From positions 1 through 64,000 of the forward strand of contig JBKDOL010000068.1 of assembly GCA_046343015.1 (NCBI GenBank): DNA of 64,000 bases, given 5' to 3'. Each line of letters opens with the position of its first letter. Positions within the stretch are counted from its first letter, which is position 1. Shown here in pieces: positions 37,909-47,296 of this stretch. The notes beneath the pieces were generated by a model. It ran no database searches, was not told the DNA's origin, and was given only the letters and a program-made list of their open reading frames with translations. Origin of the DNA: BJ22 sp021298375. Its GTDB lineage: Bacteria > Planctomycetota > Planctomycetia > Pirellulales > Pirellulaceae. Both the position numbers and the translations under genes were made by a program.

Positions 37909-38087
37909 CAGTGGCTGGGCAAAGTTTGCGGCTTGCCAAGTCTGGGGCGGTCGATTGGATTCTGCCCAAGTCACCGGCCAGGCCCGACGATACTGAAAAT
38001 GACGTTCTGACAGCAGAGGCGGAGCCAGTGTTTTGGGCGCGTGTTCGCTGGAACAGTTCCGAACCGAACTTGTGAGGTGCTTTGCGC

Positions 38088-38801
38088 ATGTCAACCGGGA
38101 ATGCCTTTCAGCGCTGTGGAACCATCGCCCTGCTGTTGACTCTGGTGCTGGGCGGATGGACGTTCGCCCAAGACTCGAAGCATTCCCGCTCCAGCCAATC
38201 GCTTCGCTCGCTTCTGGGATTGCCTGGCCAAACGAGCGAATCAAACGCCAACTCCGCTCAGGGCGAACCACAGGTCGACGAGCTTGAGGATCCGCTGCTG
38301 ATTCCGGCGAATGCCAACCGCGACTCGCTCCCGAGCACGCGAGCCATTGCTCCGCTGGCGCCGCGTTATGAATTCCAAGACACGCTGCGGTCCCAGACTC
38401 AGCAGCAGCTGGAAAACTTCATGCGACCGATCTCAGAGGTCTCGCTCGACATTCGCGAGGCGGATGTCCGCTTGCCGCGAGATCGCTCCAGTGAACTGCA
38501 GAATTATGTAACCACCGATTGGACAATGACCAATTCGCCGGAACTTGCAGTCTGGTGGGCAGCTCCCAACATTCGCTATGGCCAGCTCTACTTTGAGAAC
38601 GTCGCCCTGGAACGCTACGGTCAAACCTGTGGACCGTACAAGGAAGTGACTGCCTCGGCAGCGCATCTCTTCTGTTCTGTTTGGGGAGTCCCTTTCCAGA
38701 TGTGGACTGCCCCCGCTGGCTCCTGTGACACGCCGCTGGGCTACTGCCGTCCCGGCAGCAACACCGACCTGTATCGGCAGCGTTTCATTCTCTGGCGCTG
38801 A
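38088..38801 (+). CDS. Secreted hypothetical protein, planctomycete type
   Basis: A 237-residue protein with an N-terminal hydrophobic segment (about 11-27, ending at TFAQD, a plausible cleavage site). A low-complexity Ser/Asn-rich region follows. The C-terminal half contains YGQLYFENVALERYGQ, ASAAHLFCSVWGVPFQM and four cysteines in the mature part. I recall unnamed planctomycete families with a similar LYFE-NLERYG / SAxHFFGxxPxLPY signature, but no function is known. ATG 38088 has GAGG about 10 bases before it and replaces a TTG two codons upstream. It precedes a TolC-type gene by about 400 bp in the same direction; whether they are linked is unclear. Confidence 0.75.
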   Translation: MSTGNAFQRCGTIALLLTLVLGGWTFAQDSKHSRSSQSLRSLLGLPGQTSESNANSAQGEPQVDELEDPLLIPANANRDSLPSTRAIAPLAPRYEFQDTLRSQTQQQLENFMRPISEVSLDIREADVRLPRDRSSELQNYVTTDWTMTNSPELAVWWAAPNIRYGQLYFENVALERYGQTCGPYKEVTASAAHLFCSVWGVPFQMWTAPAGSCDTPLGYCRPGSNTDLYRQRFILWR

Positions 38802-39197
38802 TTGCCCGCGGACGCGCCGCAGACACGCCGTGCTGGATACCTCTCCGGTCAAGCCAGGATGACGAGCGGCTCCAGGGACACTTGCCACCGCTGACACTGG
38901 CCACTTCTCCCGCTCGTTACTGGCTTGCTCTTTACCGACTGGCCCTTTGCTTTCCTGCACCATGCTCGGTGCACTCCCAGTCAACGCTCCTCCCGGCTGC
39001 GCAGCGCCCGGGTGGGAAGCTCCCGCCAATCGGGCCTTCCCCCCTCCCCCTTCCGCTCCCTGTCAAACCTTGCCGATTAATCCGCTCGCACCAGCTCTAC
39101 GCGTTTTGCTGTTGGGGTCGTAACGACTGTCCCGATACTTCCAGCTGTACGCGTCTCTCCGCGCGTACCGGTAATTCCTTTTATGCGAGCGTAAGTC
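38802..39197. other. Intergenic region before the TolC-type gene
   Basis: No supported gene. The stretch is GC-rich, with a small dyad GTCGT-A-ACGAC near 39116-39126. A promoter for the downstream gene is expected, but none stands out. Confidence 0.4.
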
Positions 39198-41243
39198 ATG
39201 CTGCGGATCGGAACGAGATCGCCTCTCACCAGTAGCTTGCTGGTCATTACGTTACTGGTCACCGGCAATTTGAGCGGTTGCCGATCGGCCAAGTCGGTGA
39301 CACAAGACCTCACCACCTCAAGCCCCAAGTGCTCGGAGATTTTGCAGCAAATCGAAACTCCCGACCTGTGTGACGACAGTTGCGAAGATCCCAGCGACCT
39401 GCTGAGCGGTCCACCGATGACCATCTCGACTTTCCAGCAAATGGAAAGCTGGGACCTGACTCTGGAGGAGGCGATCGAACTCACCCTGCGAAATAGCAAG
39501 GTGCTGCAGAAACTGGGCGGGGTTGTGGTCAACTCACCGGCCGGAGCTCAGACTCTGTATGACGTGGCGATCAACGAGACCAACCCTCAGGGCAGCGTTG
39601 AAGCGGCTCTCAGCCAGTTTGATGCGCAGATTGCGAGCAGCCTGTTTCTCAACCATTCGGAGCGTTTCTTCAACAACCCGTTCTTTGGCGGTGGTGCTGA
39701 TACACTGAATACGAATAGCGGCCAATTTCGTTGGGAGTTGGTCAAGCCAACCGCAGCGGGTACTCGGTTTGCCGTGCGAAACCTGACTGATTACACGCGA
39801 AATAATTCACCCTTCAATACCGTCCCTAGCGTCTGGGATACGGTTAACCAGTTTGAGATTCGCCAACCGTTGTTGCGAGGGTCGGGGGTTCAAATCAACC
39901 GGATTGCCGGACCTGGCGCTCAACCCGGCCAATACAACGGTGTGCTGATTGCCCGCATTCGAAGCGACCTCAATCTGGCTGACTTCGAGGCTGGACTCCG
40001 GGACCTGGTTCGCGACGTCGAGCGAAACTACTGGGAACTTTATTACGCCTATCGTGAACTCGACACCCGGTTGGCGGCGCGGGATGCGACCCGGGCCATC
40101 TGGGAAAACCGCCAGTTGGTTCTGGAGGCGGGAAAACTCCGTCCCGACGAAGAAGCCCAAGCCCGGCAGCAATATTATCAGTTCCAATTGCAGGCGCAAT
40201 CATCCTTGACGGGAAATGGAGTCGGCGGAGCAGGCTTCGGCTCAGGCGTGCTGGGAGCCGAGCGGAACCTGCGCCGTTTAATGGGGCTGACGGTCAACGA
40301 TGGCAGAATTCTCCGTCCTATCTCCGAACCGGCGATCGCACCGATCGTGTTTGATTGGGAAATCCTCCAGCAGGACGCTTTGACCCGCTCGGTCAATGTG
40401 CGCCGTCAAAAGTGGACCATTAAACAGCGCGAGTTGGAGTTGATCGCTGCGAAGCAGCTGAACATGTGGGACTTGGACGCCGTTGGCCAGTATGGCTTTC
40501 GAGGCTTCGGCGACGACCTGTTCGGAAATCGCAGCGTTCCCCAAGGGAGCGCCGTGGCCGACCTTTGGCACGGGGATCTCGACGACTGGCAAATGGGCGT
40601 GCAACTCCAGGGTCCGATCGGCAACCGGCTCGGCCACATCGCCGTCCGTAATGCCGAGTTGAGGCTGATTCGGGAGAAGACCGTGCTCCGCGAACAGCAG
40701 CGACAATTGCTGCACGATCTCAGTGCGAGCTACGTCGAAGTCGACCGAGCACTGGAGGCAATTAAGCTCGCCTACAACGGCCGGGTAGCAGCCTACGAAA
40801 ATCTTGACGCCAAGAGGATTCGCGAGCGGGAAGGTTTGGAGAACGTCTTCTTCCTGCTCGATGCCCAGCAGCGCTTGGCTACGGCTGAAAGCTCGTTCTA
40901 TCGCTCGTTGGCCGATTACAATCTCGCTTTGATGAATCTGACTTACACGGCAGGCGGGCTGCTCGATCGCTACAACATTTTCCTCGAGGAAGGTGATTGG
41001 GACAGCGGCCTGCAACTGATTTCGGACCGCAAGGCTGGGAAAATGGTCAATGCCGGACCAAATCCAGGCCAGCGGGATTTGGACCCCGTCACCAACGGTC
41101 CATTCCCCCAAAGCGATGACAGTCTCCCGGCCGGCACAGGCGAACTGGCGCCTGAGACAGAACCGACACCGGGGATCGCGCCGGAGGAGCAGCAACTTCC
41201 CGGAACAGTTCGAGGCGCTCAGCCTCCGCCTCGCTTGCCGTAA
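39198..41243 (+). CDS. TolC-family outer membrane efflux lipoprotein
   Basis: A 681-residue outer membrane factor. The N-terminus has a lipoprotein signal with LSGC lipobox (about 24-27). The body has TolC-type duplicated coiled-coil helices: LTLEEAIELTLRNSKVL at about 89-105, LVRDVERNYWELYYAYRELD near 270-290, RDATRAIWENRQ and, in the second half, QLLHDLSASYVEVDRALEAIKLAYNGRVAAYENLDA, given here in outline. The C-terminus is a Pro/Glu/Gly-rich tail. TolC proteins form trimeric tunnels linked to inner membrane pumps for export. No pump or adaptor gene is adjacent, so the partner must be elsewhere. Longer than Proteobacterial TolC (about 490), mainly through insertions at 125-200 and the tail. 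Confidence 0.9.
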   Translation: MLRIGTRSPLTSSLLVITLLVTGNLSGCRSAKSVTQDLTTSSPKCSEILQQIETPDLCDDSCEDPSDLLSGPPMTISTFQQMESWDLTLEEAIELTLRNSKVLQKLGGVVVNSPAGAQTLYDVAINETNPQGSVEAALSQFDAQIASSLFLNHSERFFNNPFFGGGADTLNTNSGQFRWELVKPTAAGTRFAVRNLTDYTRNNSPFNTVPSVWDTVNQFEIRQPLLRGSGVQINRIAGPGAQPGQYNGVLIARIRSDLNLADFEAGLRDLVRDVERNYWELYYAYRELDTRLAARDATRAIWENRQLVLEAGKLRPDEEAQARQQYYQFQLQAQSSLTGNGVGGAGFGSGVLGAERNLRRLMGLTVNDGRILRPISEPAIAPIVFDWEILQQDALTRSVNVRRQKWTIKQRELELIAAKQLNMWDLDAVGQYGFRGFGDDLFGNRSVPQGSAVADLWHGDLDDWQMGVQLQGPIGNRLGHIAVRNAELRLIREKTVLREQQRQLLHDLSASYVEVDRALEAIKLAYNGRVAAYENLDAKRIREREGLENVFFLLDAQQRLATAESSFYRSLADYNLALMNLTYTAGGLLDRYNIFLEEGDWDSGLQLISDRKAGKMVNAGPNPGQRDLDPVTNGPFPQSDDSLPAGTGELAPETEPTPGIAPEEQQLPGTVRGAQPPPRLP

Positions 41244-41415
41244 TCGGGCGAGAGAACAAAAAGCGGGTGAAATGCCGTCCAGCTTTTCGCCTCTCCGGGA
41301 TGATCACGGGAGTCGACCCAACCCGGCATTCGCTTGCGGGTAATGACCTGCCGTGAGCCGATGGTGGAAACCGCCCCAGTTGGACGCGACTCGCAAATTC
41401 CTGACCGCAGGATTG

Positions 41416-41444
41416 TTTCCAGCCTCAGCTGCTTGGTTTAGAAT
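41416..41444 (+). promoter_or_regulatory. Weak sigma-70-like promoter before the MFS gene
   Basis: TTTCCA (41416-41421), 17-bp spacer, TAGAAT (41439-41444), about 70 bp before the ATG. The -35 is poor. The -10 is the same TAGAAT seen before the DUF4159 and rsfS genes. Confidence 0.3.
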
Positions 41445-41515
41445 CCCTTCCGCCTCGTAATCAACGGGCGGGGCTGGGTGCATTCTCAAACTTGTCTCTG
41501 CGAGCCACTGGAATC

Positions 41516-42787
41516 ATGAACTCTGTCCGCTTTCGACTTTGCGTGATGATGTTTCTCCAGTTCTTTGTCTGGGGAGCCTTCTTTGTAACGATGGGCAGCT
41601 ACTTGGGCACGATTTTTGCCAAGTATCAGGAAACCAATCAGCTCAACGGCATCATTGGCGGAGCCTACGCGACTCAGACTTGGGCGGCCCTGTTTGCGCC
41701 GCTCGTCGTCGGCTTTGCGGCCGACCGGCTCTTCAACAAGGAAAAGCTCAACGGTGTGCTGCACCTGTTGGGTGGTGCCTTGCTCTGGTGGATCTCGACG
41801 ATCACCGATTCGCCAGAACGATTTTCCTGGGCCATGCTGGCTTTCTTCCTCTGCTACATGCCGACCCTCGCCCTGGTCAATGCGATTACCTTTCAGAACG
41901 TCGACTCGATTGAAAATGATTTCCCAAAGGTGCGATTGTGGGGCACGATCGGCTGGATTGCCGCGGGGCTGGTCGTTTCCCAATCGATGTTCGGATTGTT
42001 TCCGATCCCCGTGCTCCCCGGAGTCGCCGATGCCAGCAAGACAGCTCTGCCACTGCAGATTTCGGCCGTGGTCAGCATTCTCTACGGACTCTACAGCTTC
42101 ACGCTGCCGCCATCGCCGCCGCAAGGCCGGGATGAACCGTTCAGCCTGATCAAAGCGCTCGGCCTCGATGCGCTCCGGCTGTTTGCGAATCCTTCGTACC
42201 TGATGTTCGCGATTTGCTCGTTTCTGATCTGCATTCCCCTGGCGTTTTATTATGCCCGCACAAACGAGTTCGTCAGCGCCATGGCTTTCGGCGATCGCTC
42301 GGCCGGTGTGATGGCCTTGGGACAAGTCAGTGAAATTGGATTCATGGCCGCCGTGCCGTTTTTCCTCGCCCGGCTCGGTGTCAAAAAGATGCTCCTCGTC
42401 GGCATGCTCGCCTGGGCGGTTCGCTATGCCCTGTTCGGCTTGATGCCCTCCAGCCCGGCCATGCTGCTCGTGGGGATCATTCTGCACGGCATCTGCTATG
42501 ACTTCTTTTTCGTCACCGGCCAGCTTTACACGGACCGGGTTGCTCCCAAGGAAATCCGCACCAGCGCTCAGGCCTTCCTCGGTCTGTTGACTTACGGCGC
42601 CGGGATGCTGGTCGGCAATTACGTGCTGGGCTATTGGGGTGGCAAAATCGAACTCGACCCCACCACCAAGGAAGGCTGGCTGGCAGATGCTGCCACGTAT
42701 TGGTTACTCCCGGCCGGATTGGCGTTCGCCGTGGCGATCCTCTTCTTTGTCACCTTCTGGGACAAAACCGAGGGCCAAAAAGAATAA
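41516..42787 (+). CDS. MFS transporter, nucleoside:H+ symporter (NupG-like) family
   Basis: A 423-residue inner membrane protein with about twelve hydrophobic segments. The N-terminus RLCVMMFLQFFVWGAFFVTMGSY matches, in outline, the Nuc_H_symport family of which NupG and XapB are members. KVRLWGTIGWIAAG and LDALRLFANPSYLMFA are further family-like spots. Predicted role: proton-driven import of nucleosides or related compounds. ATG 41516 (MNSVRFRL) is preferred to the TTG at 41492. The next gene downstream is a pyrB-like carbamoyltransferase, making a pyrimidine-related pairing plausible but unproven, because a tandem repeat separates them. Confidence 0.85.
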   Translation: MNSVRFRLCVMMFLQFFVWGAFFVTMGSYLGTIFAKYQETNQLNGIIGGAYATQTWAALFAPLVVGFAADRLFNKEKLNGVLHLLGGALLWWISTITDSPERFSWAMLAFFLCYMPTLALVNAITFQNVDSIENDFPKVRLWGTIGWIAAGLVVSQSMFGLFPIPVLPGVADASKTALPLQISAVVSILYGLYSFTLPPSPPQGRDEPFSLIKALGLDALRLFANPSYLMFAICSFLICIPLAFYYARTNEFVSAMAFGDRSAGVMALGQVSEIGFMAAVPFFLARLGVKKMLLVGMLAWAVRYALFGLMPSSPAMLLVGIILHGICYDFFFVTGQLYTDRVAPKEIRTSAQAFLGLLTYGAGMLVGNYVLGYWGGKIELDPTTKEGWLADAATYWLLPAGLAFAVAILFFVTFWDKTEGQKE

Positions 42788-42809
42788 GCCGTCCCGCTCC
42801 CACCTCGAT

Positions 42810-42865
42810 CACTTCGGCAATTTCACTTCGGCAATTTCACTTCGGCAATTCCACTTCGGCAATTC
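42810..42865. repeat. 14-bp tandem repeat, 4 copies, upstream of pyrB-like gene
   Basis: CACTTCGGCAATTT at 42810 and 42824, CACTTCGGCAATTC at 42838 and 42852, then a decayed copy. It ends 27 bp before the pyrB-like ATG and so lies in its leader or promoter region. Confidence 0.93.
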
Positions 42866-42892
42866 CACCTCAAATTCCCCTTTGCATTCCCT

Positions 42893-44074
42893 ATGAGCGA
42901 GTTTGCCCAGTTCGCTGACCGCCTCAAGCGGCCCATCGATGTCAAGCTGCATGACTTTCAACGAAACGAGCGGCTGCGGCATCTGATTTTTGCCTCGCAA
43001 CTGACCCCGCAACTGCTCGAAAAGCTCCGGCGCATGGCCGACATGATTCGCCAGCTCTCGCGGACAAAAGAAGGGAACCTGCAGCTGAAACAACTGCTCG
43101 CCCACCGCCGGGCAATGCTTTATTTTTCGCAACCTTCAACGCGAACTTTCCTCTCGTTCATGGCTGCCTGCCAGATCCTCGGAATCACCTGCAACGAAGT
43201 TCGCGATCCGAAGACGTCATCCGAAGCCAAGCGCGAGTCCAAAATGGATTCGATCCGGATGTTCAGCAGCTACTTCGACGTGATCATCATGCGGACCCCG
43301 GAACCAAACTTCGCCGAATGCTGCGCTTACCTGATGAACGAACTGGAATCGCGGGAGATGCGTTCGGTTCCGATCATCAATGCCGGTTCAGGCAGCGACG
43401 AGCACCCGACCCAGGCGCTGCTCGACATGTACACGCTGATGCGAACCTTCAGCACCGATTACAGCCGCGAGTCGAAGCAATCCCGCTTTGTCGAACTGCA
43501 AAGCCAGACACCTGAACTGAAACCGGGAATCGCCAACAAGACCTATCTGTTCTGCGGCGACATGGGACGCGGGAGAACGGTGCGGAGTCTCGCTTACACA
43601 ATTGGCCAGTACCCCAACGTTCGCCTCCTGTTTGTCTCGCCGAGCCATGAGACCTTGCGGCTCGATGAGCAAACCAAAAAGCGGTTGCGGGCTCTGCGGG
43701 CTGATATCCATGAATTCGACTCGCTCGATGCGCAACTGGAGGGCCAGCCAATCCTTGCGCAAGCCGATGCGGTTTACATGACTCGCATCCAGCGCGAGCA
43801 CAACTCGACTCAGGATGACAGCGACTTCTCAAAGATTGACTTCAGCCAGTACCAGCTGAATCCGGAACGCGTAGCCAGGATGAAGATTTATGCTCCCATC
43901 TTGCACCCTTTCCCACGCGATAGTGTGATGGGTGAAATCCCCACTTCAGTCGACATGGATTCCCGGGCGATGTACTTCCGCCAGGCCCGCAACGGGATGT
44001 GGGCCCGGGCCGCCCTGCTGGTCCATCTCTTCGACGCTGCCGACGAACTGTTCATGCTCCACAACGGACGTTGA
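42893..44074 (+). CDS. pyrB: Aspartate carbamoyltransferase-like enzyme
   Basis: A 393-residue carbamoyltransferase, predicted to join carbamoyl phosphate and aspartate in pyrimidine synthesis. The carbamoyl-phosphate loop reads PSTRTFLSF: the S-T-R-T core is kept but the following Arg is Phe. The 80s loop SSEAKRESKMDS supplies Ser and Lys. HPTQALLDMYTL and LHPFPRDSVMGEI are present. It is about 80 residues longer than the E. coli catalytic chain (311), with an extra N-terminal helix region of about 50 residues and an insert at about 190-215. The Ser-Lys loop and the HPTQ motif favour ATCase over ornithine carbamoyltransferase, but a different amino-acid substrate is possible. No pyrI is visible. 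It converges on the SRAP gene with a 34-bp gap. Confidence 0.8.
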   Translation: MSEFAQFADRLKRPIDVKLHDFQRNERLRHLIFASQLTPQLLEKLRRMADMIRQLSRTKEGNLQLKQLLAHRRAMLYFSQPSTRTFLSFMAACQILGITCNEVRDPKTSSEAKRESKMDSIRMFSSYFDVIIMRTPEPNFAECCAYLMNELESREMRSVPIINAGSGSDEHPTQALLDMYTLMRTFSTDYSRESKQSRFVELQSQTPELKPGIANKTYLFCGDMGRGRTVRSLAYTIGQYPNVRLLFVSPSHETLRLDEQTKKRLRALRADIHEFDSLDAQLEGQPILAQADAVYMTRIQREHNSTQDDSDFSKIDFSQYQLNPERVARMKIYAPILHPFPRDSVMGEIPTSVDMDSRAMYFRQARNGMWARAALLVHLFDAADELFMLHNGR

Positions 44075-44108
44075 TGGACCACGCCGCGAAACTGGACCTG
44101 ACCCCGTT

Positions 44109-44846
44109 TCACAAAAGGGGAGTAATGCAGTCGGGCGATTCGTTGCGGACTGAATTGACAAAGGTCGAGACCTCGCGAGCAGCCATCGCCTCGGCCGGAT
44201 AGGGGCGGAGCAACTCCTGCAGCGCTGCGGTCGCCGCCACAGCCCGCTGCTCTGAATCCGCCGAACTCTTACTGGCTGCCGGAATGTCTGCCTCGAGCCA
44301 GCGATGAAATTCTCCCGGCGGGATAATCACCGGCATTCGGTCGTGAATGGAAGCCATCAGTGAATTCGCCGTGGTCGTCAACACGGCTACCGACTCCACG
44401 ACCTGGTCCCCGCCCGCCCAACGCTCCCAGATCCCCGCCATGCAGAACGGTTGCTCGTCCGCCATCGTGATGTAAAACGGCCGCTTGACCTTGCCCTCGC
44501 GAATCCACTCATAAAACCCATCGGCCACAATCAGGCAGCGGCGGGTGCGAAAGGCAGAACGGAAAGAAGGCTTTTCATGCACGGTCTCAGCTCGGGCGTT
44601 GATCATGCTGTAAACCGCTTTCCCATCCTTCGACCAAGGGGGTACCAATCCCCATTGCAGCCGCGCGACTTCAAATTCGCGTTCCGCATCCGCCTCCGCT
44701 GAAGCCCGACGGACGCAGGCGATCAACTGACTCGGGGCAATATTAAATCGCGGCCTCAACTCCGGAAAATTCAAATCGAGCGATGCCCGCAGGAACCATC
44801 CAGCCAAACTGGCCGCTGGTGTTCGCAATGTAAATCGGCCACACAC
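44109..44846 (-). CDS. yedK: SOS response-associated peptidase (SRAP, YedK/HMCES family)
   Basis: A 245-residue SRAP protein. Cys2 after Met1 (MCGRFTLR) is the catalytic residue that forms a thiazolidine link to abasic sites in single-stranded DNA and protects them during replication. Family motifs: NIAPSQ, WGLVPPWSK, MINARAETVHEKPSFR, RCLIVADGFYEW and DRMPVIIPP. It lies 42 bp downstream of the BatA-like gene on the same strand and may be at the end of that message. It converges on pyrB. Confidence 0.95.
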   Translation of the reverse strand: MCGRFTLRTPAASLAGWFLRASLDLNFPELRPRFNIAPSQLIACVRRASAEADAEREFEVARLQWGLVPPWSKDGKAVYSMINARAETVHEKPSFRSAFRTRRCLIVADGFYEWIREGKVKRPFYITMADEQPFCMAGIWERWAGGDQVVESVAVLTTTANSLMASIHDRMPVIIPPGEFHRWLEADIPAASKSSADSEQRAVAATAALQELLRPYPAEAMAAREVSTFVNSVRNESPDCITPLL

Positions 44847-44888
44847 GGCATCGTCTCCCAGAGGGAAGTTAGCTTCCCGCTCGATTGC

Positions 44889-47294
44889 TCAGCCAGCTTT
44901 GGCTGGTGAACGGTAGAAACGGTTGGATAACAGATACTCCATCGCAAACACTGCCAGGAGCATCAACACCACCAGCGGATAAAACTCCTGCCCTTTGCGC
45001 GCGGTTCCCTGCTGGCGCTCAATCTGTGTCTGGTCACTGGCCAGTTGAAAGCCGCTGGTTCCGAGCACGGACTCGAGTTCACCAGGTGCCAAGCGGGTCA
45101 AATCCGTATCGGCGGGATGAACGTTGACACTAAACCCGCGGATCACGGGGCCATCGAGTGTGCCTTTGAGCCGATACTGCCCGGGAAAATCAGTAAAGCG
45201 ATAGCGCAACTGCTCGCCGACGACGGCGACTTTCGTTGTTCCCTGATTGGGCTTGGGCGTGAACAAGGTGTAACTCTCCGGATACTCCCGGAGATTGTTG
45301 GCCAGCGAAGCCGTTTGCCCAGTCTGCAGATTCAACGTATCCAGTTCCAATCGCACCAGGTAAGAAACCAGCTCGCGGGTCATTAACCAGGCCGGCAAGG
45401 GCCGCCCCACGAACAGGTCATTCCACGGCCGCCTTCCAGCCGAGCGACGTTCGGGCTCAGCCAGCGGCGTGGTCAACACCAGCACTCTGCCTTTACCGAG
45501 GACGTTTTCAATCAGGGCCGGTTGGCGATCGCTGTAGGACACGAGAACCTGGCGCGGTGTTTCCGGATCGGCGGGCAAGTCCAAGCCCCAATGAGAGTAA
45601 ACGGGAAACGCACTCCAGTTAAGATTCGACTCGATCGCGCGGAACTGCTGAAACAGGGGATGCGCCAAACTGTCGGGGCGGAGAAAGACGTCTCCTTCCG
45701 GACGAGACCAGGGAAAGGTCAGCTCGCCTCCCAAAACCACCTGCGCGGCCTCACTGAGAAAACGCTCGTCCGGGGCTCCCTCCTGCAAAGCGTTTTGCCC
45801 CAGCGTGATACATAATCCGCCGCCGCCGCGCACATAATCACCCAGTTGCCGCCACACGGCTTCCTCAAAGGCGGTTGGATTCAGCAGGATCACGGCGCCG
45901 AATTGGCTGAAGTCGACCTGGCTGATTTGCTGCTGTTCGACCGTCGTGCATTCATAATTCCCCCGGGGTGCTCCCTCAGCGCTACCGGGCGCGATAATTT
46001 CGACAATGTCCAGAGGGTTCACTCCTGCCGGGTGGACGACCAGTACCTTCCACGAATCCCGAACGTTCAGGGTGAAATAACGTTCGTTGTCCAGCTGCAA
46101 TCCATCCGTACCCTGCACGAACATGCGGCCGTGATACACGCCGCGAGGCAAAGGCTCACTGAATTCAAACTGCACATTGGCCGAGCCGTTTTCCGGGACC
46201 TGAACGCTCTGAGCCAATTTCCAGAACTTTTCGGGGACGACCGTTTTGCCATCCCGAATGGTCGGAAGAGATTCGTCTGGCTGCTCAATCTCGAGCTCGA
46301 CCATTCGCTCCAACGCCCCCCCGGTCCGCGCCAAGCTTGCCTGCAACCGCAGCGGCATGCCGGCCGCGAGCACGGCTGACTCCAGCTGCGGAGCCGAGAT
46401 CCCGAGGTTGGTCACCTCTTTCGCGCCGACATCGATCACAAACACGGATCCCGCAGCCAGTTCCTCGAGCCGCTGCTGGAGTTCCTTGCTTTGCTCGCTG
46501 GTCCAACTCGCCTTGGTCAAATCGGTGAAGAGATAAACCTCCCTGCGCTCATGCTTCCCCTCGGCCAGCAGCTTTGTGCCTCGCATCAGGACATCCGGAA
46601 TCGGCTGGTTCAGATAGCCAATCTCAAAGGTCGAAATCCTTTTCCTGGCCGAGGCCAAATCGACAGAGAAAAAGGGCTCGTCGTCTTTTGTCTCCAGCAC
46701 GCAAACTTCACTCTCCTCGGGAAGTTGCCCGACGGTGGCCATGGCCAGCTCCTGAGCTCGCTCCAGACTGGACCGATTTTCCCAGCGGTAGCTCATTCGC
46801 GGCGAGTTATCGATCAGAATCAGGGCGGAGACGGGCGCTTCAGCCGCGCCCAAAAGTTGGCCCGAACCGGCAGACAGTGCTTGCTGCACACTCCAGCCCA
46901 ACCAGCCAGTCGCCAGCAGCCAAACGGCAGCCATCGCAGCGAGCAGGCCTCGCGCCCGCTGGCGACTCGCCCAGACGACATACAGGACCAGACTGGCGAG
47001 CAACCAGAGCGAGCCAATCCCCAGCACCCACAGCCAATTCGCGTAGGCCGAAGCAGCAACGGCCGGCCCGGCCAAGGCCAAGGCTGGAAGCAGCAGGACG
47101 AGACAACGCAGCAGCAACAGCAGCCACTGCCGTACGCGCAGCTGGCGGCGATTGGAACTCGCGGTTAACTGCAAAAATCGCAAGCCTGGAAAGACCAGCG
47201 GCTTGGGCTTCGGTTGCATCAACAGATGCAGCACAATCGGCACTGCGACCAGCCCCGCGCCGAGCAAGAGCACGAACAGGTGTGCAACGGCCAT
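44889..47294 (-). CDS. BatA-type membrane protein with von Willebrand A-like domain
   Basis: An 801-residue protein. The N-terminus has the BatA signature (LLMQPKPKPLVFPGLRFL, two membrane segments about 5-25 and 55-85), then further hydrophobic segments to about 140. A vWA-like region follows (about 160-290; ALILIDNSPRMSYRW, VYLFTDLTKASW). The D-x-S-x-S metal motif is weak (DNSPRMS). A middle beta-rich region and a glutamine-amidotransferase-like segment (VILLNPTAFEEAVWRQLGDYVRGGGG) precede a final membrane segment (about 775-795). It is the third gene of moxR-DUF58-batA, starting 2 bp after the DUF58 stop. Such loci are linked to envelope stress or protein activation by MoxR chaperones; the client here is unknown. 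Confidence 0.88.
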   Translation of the reverse strand: MAVAHLFVLLLGAGLVAVPIVLHLLMQPKPKPLVFPGLRFLQLTASSNRRQLRVRQWLLLLLRCLVLLLPALALAGPAVAASAYANWLWVLGIGSLWLLASLVLYVVWASRQRARGLLAAMAAVWLLATGWLGWSVQQALSAGSGQLLGAAEAPVSALILIDNSPRMSYRWENRSSLERAQELAMATVGQLPEESEVCVLETKDDEPFFSVDLASARKRISTFEIGYLNQPIPDVLMRGTKLLAEGKHERREVYLFTDLTKASWTSEQSKELQQRLEELAAGSVFVIDVGAKEVTNLGISAPQLESAVLAAGMPLRLQASLARTGGALERMVELEIEQPDESLPTIRDGKTVVPEKFWKLAQSVQVPENGSANVQFEFSEPLPRGVYHGRMFVQGTDGLQLDNERYFTLNVRDSWKVLVVHPAGVNPLDIVEIIAPGSAEGAPRGNYECTTVEQQQISQVDFSQFGAVILLNPTAFEEAVWRQLGDYVRGGGGLCITLGQNALQEGAPDERFLSEAAQVVLGGELTFPWSRPEGDVFLRPDSLAHPLFQQFRAIESNLNWSAFPVYSHWGLDLPADPETPRQVLVSYSDRQPALIENVLGKGRVLVLTTPLAEPERRSAGRRPWNDLFVGRPLPAWLMTRELVSYLVRLELDTLNLQTGQTASLANNLREYPESYTLFTPKPNQGTTKVAVVGEQLRYRFTDFPGQYRLKGTLDGPVIRGFSVNVHPADTDLTRLAPGELESVLGTSGFQLASDQTQIERQQGTARKGQEFYPLVVLMLLAVFAMEYLLSNRFYRSPAKAG

Positions 47295-47296
47295 GG

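Noticed and set aside
41486..42487. 333-codon minus-strand frame
   Set aside because: Antisense to the MFS transporter; its product is rich in charged and His residues, as expected for the reverse of membrane-protein codons.
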